In this document: in pieces, positions 1-5,009 of the stretch
Numbering within the stretch: position 1 is the stretch's first letter
How the letters are laid out: each line of letters opens with the position of its first letter
Assembly: GCA_029288275.1 (NCBI GenBank)
Contig: JARIHM010000174.1
Location: forward strand, 1-7,715
Origin: Candidatus Saccharimonadota bacterium
Lineage (GTDB): Bacteria > Patescibacteriota > Saccharimonadia > UBA4664
Reading direction: 5' to 3'
DNA: 7,715 nt
Translations under genes and position numbers: made by a program
The notes under the pieces: generated by a model
The model's input: only the letters and a program-made list of their open reading frames with translations
The model's database searches: none
Told to the model about the DNA's origin: nothing

Positions 1-371
1 CACTCGTGTACCTCGTCAATGATCAGGACCTGGGCGCCGGAGCCGGTGAGCTCGCGGACGAGCTGGAGACCGTCGGTGCAGAACAGCACCCGGGTTTCCT
101 GCGAGTCCTTGCGCTCGTGGGCGGTACGGAAGCCGACGATCTCCCCAAGGGGAGTGCCGACCTCCTCAGCTACGCGCTCGGCCACCGTGCGGGCGGCCAA
201 CCGGCGAGGTTGGGTGACGACGACCTGGTACCCCTCGTCCAGAAGGAACTGGGGCACCTGCGTCGACTTCCCGGCGCCCGTCTCGGCCGTGATGACGACC
301 ACGTCGTGCTCGTGTACGGCCTGGACGATCTCGTCGCGGCGGGCGTAGATCGGAAGCGTTTCGTTGAACAT
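1..371 (-). CDS. DEAH-box ATP-dependent helicase, N-terminal part, cut at left edge
   Basis: The first 123 codons of a superfamily 2 DEAH-box helicase, HrpA/HrpB-like, which would unwind RNA or remodel RNA-protein complexes using ATP. Motifs appear in order: motif I (Walker A) ETGAGKST at residues 30-37, motif Ia TQPRRLAAR at 53-61, motif Ib TDGLQL at 99-104, and motif II DEVH at 119-122 just before the edge. DEVH is a known variant of DEAH. The ATG at 371-369 is preceded by GAGG seven bases upstream, and the protein starts immediately before the helicase core, so there is little N-terminal extension. The remaining RecA2 and C-terminal domains lie outside the window. By my count about 108 of 123 codons end in G or C, far more than in the other genes here, which suggests a foreign origin or strong selection. 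HrpA versus HrpB cannot be settled from this fragment. Confidence 0.92.
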   Translation of the reverse strand, partial: MFNETLPIYARRDEIVQAVHEHDVVVITAETGAGKSTQVPQFLLDEGYQVVVTQPRRLAARTVAERVAEEVGTPLGEIVGFRTAHERKDSQETRVLFCTDGLQLVRELTGSGAQVLIIDEVHE

Positions 372-645
372 TTGCGTCCTCAAGCTGGGTAGCCTTGCGG
401 CCTATCGGTTACCCGATATTCCTCCCCGCTTGGCCCGCCTTTCTTAAGGGCAGGTCTTCCGTAAGGTTTATGTATTGGCCTAACGGCACAGCGAGGCAGG
501 ACAGCCCCAGTGAGAGTGCACCCGATTGGGTAGCTTACTGCCAGCAAAATATTACGAGCAAAAAGCTATCCAATCGGGACTTTAGAACTATTCGGTTATC
601 AAATAACCTGTGAGCACAATGAGGAGCTCAACGTCAGCTTACGCA
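372..645. other. Gene-poor spacer between helicase and tRNA-Asp terminator
   Basis: No convincing coding region. A 72-codon plus-strand open frame at 395-613 begins with TTG, lacks a ribosome-binding site and has an unremarkable composition. The spacer holds a perfect 6-bp hairpin at 403-418 (TATCGG, loop TTAC, CCGATA) in the presumed helicase leader, a long inverted repeat at 521-578, and a 6-bp hairpin at 594-608 (GGTTAT, loop CAA, ATAACC). The helicase promoter should lie here on the minus strand, but I found no clear -35/-10 pair. Confidence 0.5.
521..578. repeat. 16-bp inverted repeat with 26-nt spacer
   Basis: The left arm at 521-536 (CCCGATTGGGTAGCTT) is matched by the reverse complement of 563-578 (AAGCTATCCAATCGGG) at 15 of 16 positions. 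The one difference is a G-T wobble when folded as RNA. The spacer is AT-rich. Neither strand has a U-tract right after the arms, so an ordinary intrinsic terminator is unlikely. It may be a structured leader of the minus-strand helicase gene, a small structured RNA, or the remnant of a miniature inverted-repeat element. The sequence does not decide between these. Confidence 0.7.
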
Positions 646-674
646 AAACGACCGCCCAAATTGGACGATCGTTT
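646..674 (-). terminator. Intrinsic terminator of tRNA-Asp
   Basis: Read on the minus strand, a 29-nt hairpin with outer arms AAACGA/TCGTTT and inner CG and CC/GG pairs, interrupted by two mismatches, ends in TTTT. It begins 33 bases past the CCA end of tRNA-Asp. A separate T-rich stretch (TTTATTTTTT) lies directly behind the tRNA. Confidence 0.6.
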
Positions 675-706
675 ATTATAACATAAGTTTATTAAAAAAT
701 AAAGAC

Positions 707-783
707 TGGCGGGCCCGACCGGATTCGAACCGGCGATCTCCTCCGTGACAGGGAGGCATGTTAGGCCTCTACACCACGAGCCC
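707..783 (-). tRNA. tRNA-Asp (anticodon GUC), CCA encoded
   Basis: Read on the minus strand this folds as a complete cloverleaf. The acceptor GGGCTCG pairs with CGGGCCC (one T-G wobble). The D stem is GTGT/ACAT and the anticodon stem CCTCC/GGAGG encloses loop CTGTCAC, giving anticodon GTC for aspartate. The T arm is GCCGG-TTCGAAT-CCGGT. The discriminator base is G, as expected for tRNA-Asp, and CCA is encoded at 709-707. The gene stands alone, with its own apparent promoter upstream and terminator downstream. Confidence 0.97.
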
Positions 784-805
784 AGGTGGGTTAGATAACC
801 GCCAT

Positions 806-834
806 ATGGTAACAGGTCGGTGTGCGTTATGCAA
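806..834 (-). promoter_or_regulatory. Probable sigma-70-type promoter of tRNA-Asp
   Basis: On the minus strand, TTGCAT (834-829) and TACCAT (811-806) are separated by exactly 17 bases and lie 22 bases before the first tRNA base. Each hexamer matches four of six consensus positions. A small GGTT-AGAT-AACC dyad (787-798) lies in the short leader. Position and spacing support the call more than the hexamers do. Confidence 0.5.
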
Positions 835-1001
835 GAGCCGGCCTCACGCGAACAATGGCTTGGTAGGGCAGATGACAAAGAATGAGTTCAAGGTCAGAAT
901 GCAGAATCTATCTGAATAAATAAGTTGTTCTAAATATATATTTTAGCTTTAGTAAGGTAAAAAATGGCACCTATTCTTTAGCTCAAGCAGTTTGGAGAAT
1001 A

Positions 1002-1012
1002 TATGATATGAT
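1002..1012 (+). promoter_or_regulatory. Two overlapping TATGAT -10-like boxes ahead of the Pro-rich gene
   Basis: TATGAT occurs at 1002-1007 and again at 1007-1012, inside an AT-rich tract from about 905 to 1020 upstream of the GTG at 1037. No good -35 hexamer sits at the right distance. The spacer 835-1001 shows no gene: the only frames are very short and lack ribosome-binding sites. Confidence 0.4.
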
Positions 1013-1036
1013 AGCTGTAATAACAGGCAACAAGCG

Positions 1037-1507
1037 GTGGATCCACAACAGCAGCAACCCATGCGTAGAATGAGTGATCTTGGTCCGCGGCGGTCAATGG
1101 ACATGGGCCGCCGTCCGGCCGGTCCGCCGCCACAACCGGCCTCTGCGCCTCAGCCCGCTGCGGCGCCCGCTCCACGGCCGCGTCCCTTGGCGCCCCGACC
1201 ACAACCGCAGCCGGTAGCTCAGGCACCGGCTCGTCCGATGCCGCAGCCCGGCATGGCACCGCGGCCTGTGGCACCGCAGCCGGCTGGCTATCCTGCTGGG
1301 GCTCAGCGCCCCATGGCATCTCAGCAACAGCCTCAGGCCCGGCCAGCCCAAGCTACCGCCCCTTCTGGACATGAGCAAGAGCCAATTGAGCAGTCAACGG
1401 CCCGTCGCCGCGGCTGGCTTGTAGCCCTGCAGTTCGTGGTCGGCCTGCTCGTCATTCTGGGCGTGGCGGCCGGTGTGGTTATGCTCTACATTCGTTACTA
1501 TCAGTAG
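1037..1507 (+). CDS. Pro/Ala/Gln-rich protein with C-terminal membrane anchor
   Basis: A 156-residue protein of no family I recognise. Residues 1-25 include a Gln stretch and several Arg-Met clusters. Residues 26-115 are a low-complexity tract of Pro, Ala, Gln and Arg, probably disordered. After Arg-Arg-Arg at 123-125 comes one hydrophobic segment at about 127-151 and a short tail ending in IRYYQ. The charges before the segment predict a cytoplasmic N-terminus and a tail-anchored topology. The GTG start at 1037 gives the longest frame. In-frame ATG codons at 1061 and 1073 are alternatives, and none has a strong ribosome-binding site. The gene ends six bases before the SH3-domain gene, implying cotranscription and probably a shared envelope role. 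Pro-rich tracts of this kind often recruit partners, but no partner can be named. Confidence 0.75.
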   Translation: MDPQQQQPMRRMSDLGPRRSMDMGRRPAGPPPQPASAPQPAAAPAPRPRPLAPRPQPQPVAQAPARPMPQPGMAPRPVAPQPAGYPAGAQRPMASQQQPQARPAQATAPSGHEQEPIEQSTARRRGWLVALQFVVGLLVILGVAAGVVMLYIRYYQ

Positions 1508-1513
1508 GCTCCC

Positions 1514-1921
1514 ATGAAGCGCGCGCTCTTTATGGCTCTTGGCATCATCGCTCTCACGCTCATTGCGGCGGGTCTTACCGAAGCAACGCTGGCTATGGGT
1601 CATCGTGGTGATCTCACGAAGGATCCCGTGGTTCATACTACGGTTAGTCCCACGCCAACTGCTACCCCCAGCGTGACGCCTCCCACTGTTGCTCCGACAC
1701 CTACACCCAGCGCCACACCGACGCCCACTCCAGTAGTACCGACAGCTACTACGAATGGCTTTGTTCACCTGCGCGCCGGGGCCTCTACGGCCACGGCTAT
1801 TGTTACGGATCTGAACGGGGGAACCACGGTTACCCTAGGCGCTTACAGCGATAGCCAATGGCAGGAGGTCTATTACAATGGCCTGCATGGTTACATCTTT
1901 AAGTCTTACCTTGCTTACTAG
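1514..1921 (+). CDS. Exported/anchored protein with Thr-Pro stalk and bacterial SH3 domain
   Basis: A 135-residue protein in three parts. Residues 1-28 start with Lys-Arg and a hydrophobic stretch at about 4-21, which would be a signal peptide or uncleaved anchor. Residues 40-80 are a Thr/Pro/Ser/Ala stalk of the kind used to span a cell wall. Residues 82-135 form an SH3b domain: the FVHLRAGAS start, a central Gly-Gly turn, WQEVYYNGLHGYIFKSYL, and a Tyr at the C-terminus all fit this family. Such domains usually bind peptidoglycan or surface peptides outside the cytoplasm. There is no catalytic domain, so it is a binding or sensing protein rather than a hydrolase. The ATG at 1514 follows AGG a few bases upstream that overlaps the end of the preceding gene, which suggests translational coupling. 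Confidence 0.85.
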   Translation: MKRALFMALGIIALTLIAAGLTEATLAMGHRGDLTKDPVVHTTVSPTPTATPSVTPPTVAPTPTPSATPTPTPVVPTATTNGFVHLRAGASTATAIVTDLNGGTTVTLGAYSDSQWQEVYYNGLHGYIFKSYLAY

Positions 1922-1937
1922 CTGATACCGAACATAA

Positions 1938-1956
1938 TTCGAACAAAAAGTTCGAA
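1938..1956. repeat. Perfect 7-bp dyad TTCGAAC-AAAAA-GTTCGAA
   Basis: A perfect inverted repeat with a five-A centre lies 17 bases past the SH3-domain gene. No T-run follows immediately on the plus strand, so it is not a classical terminator; looser T-runs appear at 1977-1992. It could be a weak terminator or an operator for the small gene at 2076. Confidence 0.5.
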
Positions 1957-2075
1957 AAACAATAGTATTTTTCTCCAAAAGTTAATTTTTTTGCTGCAGA
2001 CGCTTTGTAATAAGGACCGATGTTCGCCGCCTCGCCAAGGAAGATACTTACGCCATAACGTAATGAGGGTACAAC

Positions 2076-2249
2076 GTGGGCAGGTCAAGAATTCGCAAAA
2101 TCAAATCAAACACTACCCAAACGCAAACCGAGGTGAACGATGTCTTTTATATGAGCCTAGAGGAGGCCAAGGCTGCTATTGCCGATAAGTATGAGTTCCT
2201 CGCCGAGCGGTATGAGCAGAAGTATCCCAAGCACAAGGGTCTGAGTTAG
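2076..2249 (+). CDS. Small 57-residue protein of unknown function
   Basis: I recognise no family. The GTG start at 2076 has a good ribosome-binding site, GAGG with seven bases between it and the start codon, and the frame runs 57 codons to TAG. The N-terminus is basic (GRSRIRKIK), followed by a Thr/Gln-rich linker. From about residue 27 comes a charged, probably helical segment rich in Glu, Ala, Lys and Tyr (SLEEAKAAIADKYEFLAERY), ending in a Lys/Pro/His tail. There is no membrane segment. A strong terminator 29 bases downstream on the same strand supports a real transcribed unit. Inner starts at GTG 2133 and ATG 2151 would give shorter products. The composition would suit a nucleic-acid or protein-binding peptide, which is inference only. 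Confidence 0.65.
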   Translation: MGRSRIRKIKSNTTQTQTEVNDVFYMSLEEAKAAIADKYEFLAERYEQKYPKHKGLS

Positions 2250-2277
2250 CATTAGTATTGGTCGGCACAAGTAAGAG

Positions 2278-2306
2278 CAACGGTCTGGTCAAGGCCGTTG
2301 TTTTTT
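2278..2306 (+). terminator. Intrinsic terminator of the small gene
   Basis: CAACGG pairs with CCGTTG, extended by a T-G wobble and two more pairs to a 9-bp stem with a 5-nt loop, followed directly by six Ts at 2301-2306. It separates the small gene from the tRNA pair. Confidence 0.9.
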
Positions 2307-2349
2307 GGTAAGGTATCCTGGTCAATGGCGCGTCGGCGTCATGTTATGT

Positions 2350-2425
2350 GCCGATGTAGCTCAGCTGGTAGAGCAGTGCTTTCGTAAAGCAAAGGTCAGC
2401 GGTTCGAACCCGCTCATCGGCTCCA
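2350..2425 (+). tRNA. tRNA-Thr (anticodon CGU), CCA encoded
   Basis: A full cloverleaf. The acceptor GCCGATG pairs perfectly with CATCGGC, and the D stem is GCTC/GAGC. The anticodon stem is GTGCT/AGCAA, with an unpaired G-A at its top. Its loop TTCGTAA gives anticodon CGT for threonine codon ACG. The variable loop is AGGTC and the T arm is AGCGG-TTCGAAC-CCGCT. The discriminator base is T, followed by encoded CCA. It closely resembles the CGU threonine tRNA of Escherichia coli. It lies 16 bases before tRNA-Gly and is probably cotranscribed with it. Confidence 0.97.
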
Positions 2426-2441
2426 GGATTTATTTTTGCCT

Positions 2442-2515
2442 GCGGGCGTAGTTCATCGGTAGAACGCGACCTTCCCAAGGTTGAGAGGTGGGTTCGATTC
2501 CCATCGCCCGCTCCA
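2442..2515 (+). tRNA. tRNA-Gly (anticodon CCC), CCA encoded
   Basis: A full cloverleaf. The acceptor GCGGGCG pairs with CGCCCGC and the D stem is GTTC/GAAC. The anticodon stem CGACC/GGTTG encloses loop TTCCCAA, giving anticodon CCC for glycine codon GGG. The T arm closes around TTCGATT, the discriminator is T, and CCA is encoded. It resembles the CCC glycine tRNA of Escherichia coli. No plus-strand terminator with a T-run follows, although the GC-rich hairpin at 2536-2581 could block readthrough in both directions. Confidence 0.97.
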
Positions 2516-2535
2516 GGAATTATTTGCAATACGCG

Positions 2536-2581
2536 AAAACGCCCCGCTGCGGGCGGAGGTTTCCGCCACGCTGCAGGGCGT
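2536..2581 (-). terminator. Long GC-rich intrinsic terminator of the minus-strand gene
   Basis: Read on the minus strand, ACGCCC pairs with GGGCGT, then TGC with a G-C-rich partner, one A-A mismatch, GCG with CGC, and an inner GGCGG/CCGCC stem closed by a six-base loop. TTTT follows at 2539-2536. It starts 22 bases after the TGA of the gene at 2604-2993. Confidence 0.85.
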
Positions 2582-2603
2582 GAACTGACTTGAGGGCTTG
2601 TTG

Positions 2604-2993
2604 TCAGGGTTTGGGTTGGCGCCGGGCCAGAACCCACTCACCCTTGCGGAGGACCAGCTTGGCCGTGAGCTTGAAGAACGTGATGACTGGGGTGTTGCTC
2701 TGGAGTGGGAATCGGGCGCTGAGTTCCTCGCTGATGAGTTGCATGAAGGGCCTGAGGTCTTCGTAGCGCCGAACCGGCAGGTCATTCGTTATTTCGAGAC
2801 AGCCGGTACCCTGGAGGCCTCTCGAACTGATCCAGCTGTAGCTGACGAAGTAGGCATACCGGATCGGCCGGCGCCGCAGCCACTTGGGCCACAACAGCTG
2901 GCCGAGTCGACGGAGCCACGAGACGGGCTCTGGCTCTGGCTCTGGCCGCTGGGTCTCTTCGGTTTCCTCGACCGGTGCTTCCAAGGACTTCAT
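2604..2993 (-). CDS. Unknown 129-residue protein with Glu/Pro-rich N-terminus
   Basis: No family recognised. The chosen ATG (2993-2991) follows GAGGGGAG, an excellent ribosome-binding site; the frame stays open 17 codons further upstream to 3044, but that extension overlaps the promoter and is unlikely to be translated. Residues 5-24 are acidic with alternating Glu-Pro. Residues 26-45 are basic and Trp-rich (WLRRLGQLLWPKWLRRR), which could lie on a membrane or bind nucleic acid. Residues 46-110 look like a small alpha/beta domain: strand YAYFVSYSW, a glycine turn, CLEITNDLPV, a helix from YEDLRPF, and strand TPVITFFKL. The tail is basic. It is a single-gene unit with its own promoter and terminator, divergent from the gene at 3204. 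Confidence 0.85.
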   Translation of the reverse strand: MKSLEAPVEETEETQRPEPEPEPVSWLRRLGQLLWPKWLRRRPIRYAYFVSYSWISSRGLQGTGCLEITNDLPVRRYEDLRPFMQLISEELSARFPLQSNTPVITFFKLTAKLVLRKGEWVLARRQPKP

Positions 2994-3034
2994 GGTGCTC
3001 CCCTCTGAGGCAGGGTTGGAAGTTGGAATTATTA

Positions 3035-3063
3035 ATATTAGCATAAAATATTTAATTTGTCAA
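3035..3063 (-). promoter_or_regulatory. Near-consensus promoter of the minus-strand 129-residue gene
   Basis: On the minus strand, a perfect TTGACA (3063-3058) is separated by 17 bases from TAATAT (3040-3035), which carries an extended TGC just upstream. The predicted start near 3028 leaves a leader of about 35 bases with the GAGGGGAG ribosome-binding site. It is the best promoter in the window and suggests strong housekeeping expression. Confidence 0.85.
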
Positions 3064-3140
3064 TATTCCTTGGATATTGAGTCTTCACGCAGCAACGCGG
3101 GACTTAACATCCGCCAAAGTCATAGCTCCCTGAAGTACGG

Positions 3141-3146
3141 TATAAT
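3141..3146 (+). promoter_or_regulatory. TATAAT -10 box of the EEP-family gene
   Basis: A perfect TATAAT preceded by GG lies 57 bases before the GTG start at 3204. The -35 position (AGTCAT with a 17-base spacer) is poor, so the call depends on the -10 and on location between divergent genes. Confidence 0.5.
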
Positions 3147-3203
3147 CCACCTGCTCAACAAGAAGAGTGCACCTCCCAAGTTCTCGACCTGAAAGGGGCA
3201 CCC

Positions 3204-4001
3204 GTGCGGGTGGCAGTTTGGAATGTGCAAAGCGGTGGCTTTACAACCTACGATCACGAGTCGCACCGGCCGGAGCGGTTGCCGAATATTGGCCACGCCC
3301 TACGGATGCGCCGGCCTGATGTGGCGGGCTTAGTAGATACCTGGCGTTGGGCGGAGATCTTTACCGAGGAAGAACTTTGTGATGAATTTGGCTTTACACA
3401 AGCCTACTCAATCAACATGGAGGACGAGCGGGTAGAACCACAGGTAGGCCTGACGTTGCTTCTCAATGAACCAGCCGAATGCCAAACTGTCCGGCTGAAG
3501 TCGCGTAACGCCATCAAGGCTACGCTCAAGGGGCCGGACGGGCCGCGGTACCTGTACCTGGTATATCTGGATGATCTGAGCCGGGCGGCCCGTCTAGCTC
3601 AGATCGGAGCGCTCTTGGCCGATATTGCGCAGCATGCGGACCAGCCAGTGATGGTTATGGGCGATCTCAACGAGGTGCGCCCAGAGGCTGTGCCTAGGAT
3701 GGTGCGGCTGCTGGCCTGGGCATTGCGTTTGCCGCCGCTGCGCTGGTGGCGAAGCTACGGACCGATGGCGGTGCGGGATCTGGCTCGGCCTGCAGTGGTG
3801 TCGCTATTGCGCTGGCACGGGTTTGAGGATGCGGGCGCGGCCCAGCCGCGCCGTGCTACGGCCTTTCCACGCTGGCGGCGCTGGCAGCTGGCTCTGGCGG
3901 TAGACTTCATCCTGACGCGGAATTGGCCGATCGAAAGCTACCAGGTCGGCTCGCGCTACGGTGCTGACCATTGTATGGTTTGCGCGCGGGTAGGTGACTG
4001 A
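3204..4001 (+). CDS. Endonuclease/exonuclease/phosphatase-fold (EEP) family protein
   Basis: A 265-residue protein of the metal-dependent EEP superfamily, which cleaves phosphodiester or phosphomonoester bonds in DNA, RNA or phospholipids. Signature elements are in order: WNVQSGG with Asn7, PDVAGLVD at 38-45, a strand-helix with Arg130 and Gln133, GDLN at 153-156, VDFIL at 233-237 with Asp234, and GADH at 253-256 supplying the Asp-His pair. Two usual residues differ. The metal-binding Glu of the LQE motif is Asp45, and the His normally in the central HL motif appears to be Tyr121. There is no signal peptide, so it is probably cytoplasmic. The GTG start at 3204 follows GAAAGGGG at good spacing. 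It is monocistronic with its own terminator. The substrate cannot be inferred, and reduced or altered activity is possible. Confidence 0.87.
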   Translation: MRVAVWNVQSGGFTTYDHESHRPERLPNIGHALRMRRPDVAGLVDTWRWAEIFTEEELCDEFGFTQAYSINMEDERVEPQVGLTLLLNEPAECQTVRLKSRNAIKATLKGPDGPRYLYLVYLDDLSRAARLAQIGALLADIAQHADQPVMVMGDLNEVRPEAVPRMVRLLAWALRLPPLRWWRSYGPMAVRDLARPAVVSLLRWHGFEDAGAAQPRRATAFPRWRRWQLALAVDFILTRNWPIESYQVGSRYGADHCMVCARVGD

Positions 4002-4027
4002 GACTTTCTGGCTATCCAGAAGGTTAT

Positions 4028-4062
4028 GGCTCGCGGCGCGATGCGCCGCGAGCCAATTTTTT
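4028..4062 (+). terminator. Intrinsic terminator of the EEP-family gene
   Basis: A perfect 12-bp GC-rich stem (GGCTCGCGGCGC with GCGCCGCGAGCC) closed by loop GAT, then AA and six Ts at 4057-4062. The hairpin sequence is closely related to the terminator at 6274-6305. Confidence 0.95.
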
Positions 4063-4064
4063 GG

Positions 4065-4070
4065 TATGAT
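4065..4070 (+). promoter_or_regulatory. TATGAT -10-like box of the gene at 4097
   Basis: GG-TATGAT begins three bases after the terminator T-run. A -35 at normal spacing would fall inside the preceding hairpin and matches poorly. The predicted start near 4077 leaves a leader of about 20 bases. Confidence 0.45.
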
Positions 4071-4096
4071 AAGGCGCATAGAGGAAAATCATTACA

Positions 4097-5008
4097 ATGA
4101 ATCCGGAAAACCCCGAAGCCAGTCAGGATGCCAATACCTTTCAGGCCAGGACACCTGAACAGGTAGCGCAGGATCTAGGTGCCCCAGGCCCGCTTGAACA
4201 GGTAGTTCCACCGGCACCACGTGATAATCCTTATCGGCGTCATCGCGAGGTCATTTTGGTTCCAGACGATCAACTCCCACAGCGACCAGAGCGATTTCAG
4301 CGTACATTTGAGGATGCTCCCCTGGAAGCCCTAGCTGATGCTGGCGTGCAATTTGATGTAGCGGCGGCCCGTGAGGCGCTCAAGGCCGGAGTCGACGATG
4401 CAGATGCTCAAACACTATTGGATCGAATGGGAGTGAAGGTAACGCCGCAGAATGCCGAGGCCATTGCGCGTTCTGGCTTTGCTGGTTCGTTGCGGGACCT
4501 GCGTGAAGCTGCAGCTCGAGGAGAGGCCGGGGCTCTTCGACCAGAGCCTGAGGCTTGGTCGACGCCCAAAACCGAGGCAGCGGTTCAGGCCTCGGGGGCG
4601 GAGCCGGCCATGGCCAACCCTGAGGTTGGTCAGACCGAGGTACCTCAGGCTCAGGCTGAGGTAGTACCAGCAGCTGAGCTGGGTGAAGCAGAAAAGGACC
4701 TTGTAGGTGCCCTACAGACCGCTGGCGTAGCCTTCGACCAAGACCGTCTTAAGCAGTTGCTTACAAGCTCAGATATCGTTGGTCTTGATGCGGCTAATTT
4801 CGTACGCCAGATGGGCATCGATCCGACCAATAGGGAAGCTCTAGACAAGCTTATGCAAGCAGGCGTGGTCAAAGCTTTGCGCAAGGTCCAGGATGGAAGG
4901 TTTGGACAAACTCTCTACGGCGAGCAGAGTGTGCCAGTAGATCGCCGGCCAAACAGCACCCCCGACACTGATGATCTGGAGGCCTTGCCCGAAGCGCCTC
5001 GTTCGTAA
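4097..5008 (+). CDS. Acidic 303-residue protein with two diverged internal repeats
   Basis: No known family recognised and no signal peptide or membrane segment, so probably cytoplasmic. Residues 1-70 are rich in Pro, Gln and Glu. An apparent helical module at about 75-142 recurs at about 201-270. Both copies contain a Leu-rich lead into AGV-x-FD, then an MGV or MGI turn, T-x-x-N or TN followed by EAI/EAL, a G-aromatic/V step, and a final LRxxxxxxxRxG stretch. An Ala/Glu/Pro/Gln linker at 143-200 joins them, and the tail is acidic. The only purine-rich upstream element, AGAGG, lies about 12 bases from the ATG at 4097, further than usual. The gene converges on the next one with one base between the stop codons. 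It is clearly coding; a role as a scaffold or adaptor is conjecture. Confidence 0.82.
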   Translation: MNPENPEASQDANTFQARTPEQVAQDLGAPGPLEQVVPPAPRDNPYRRHREVILVPDDQLPQRPERFQRTFEDAPLEALADAGVQFDVAAAREALKAGVDDADAQTLLDRMGVKVTPQNAEAIARSGFAGSLRDLREAAARGEAGALRPEPEAWSTPKTEAAVQASGAEPAMANPEVGQTEVPQAQAEVVPAAELGEAEKDLVGALQTAGVAFDQDRLKQLLTSSDIVGLDAANFVRQMGIDPTNREALDKLMQAGVVKALRKVQDGRFGQTLYGEQSVPVDRRPNSTPDTDDLEALPEAPRS

Positions 5009-5009
5009 A

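Noticed and set aside
6..392. 128-codon plus-strand open frame
   Set aside because: It is the antisense shadow of the DEAH helicase, whose motifs I, Ia, Ib and II read cleanly on the minus strand.
521..578. Inverted repeat as an intrinsic terminator
   Set aside because: A 26-nt loop and no T-run after either arm; kept as an unexplained repeat instead.
395..613. 72-codon plus-strand frame in the spacer
   Set aside because: It starts with TTG without a ribosome-binding site, crosses the inverted repeat, and shows no domain-like composition.
480..620. Candidate structural RNA such as tmRNA, SRP RNA or RNase P RNA in the spacer
   Set aside because: None of the conserved cores I know for these RNAs appears on either strand.
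639..878. 79-codon minus-strand frame
   Set aside because: It runs through the whole tRNA-Asp gene, its promoter and its terminator.
978..1378. Minus-strand frames opposite the Pro-rich gene
   Set aside because: Arg/Ser/Pro-rich shadows caused by the GC-rich repetitive codons of the plus-strand gene, which has a membrane segment and a coupled downstream gene.
1991..2188. 65-codon plus-strand frame overlapping the 57-residue gene
   Set aside because: It lacks a ribosome-binding site and its Cys/Arg-rich composition is unlike a real protein. The 2076-2249 frame has the ribosome-binding site and an ordered charged helix.
2344..2637. 97-codon minus-strand frame
   Set aside because: It runs antisense through tRNA-Thr and tRNA-Gly and the terminator hairpin.
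2598..3008. 136-codon plus-strand frame
   Set aside because: Antisense to the 129-residue minus gene, which has a consensus promoter, ribosome-binding site and terminator.
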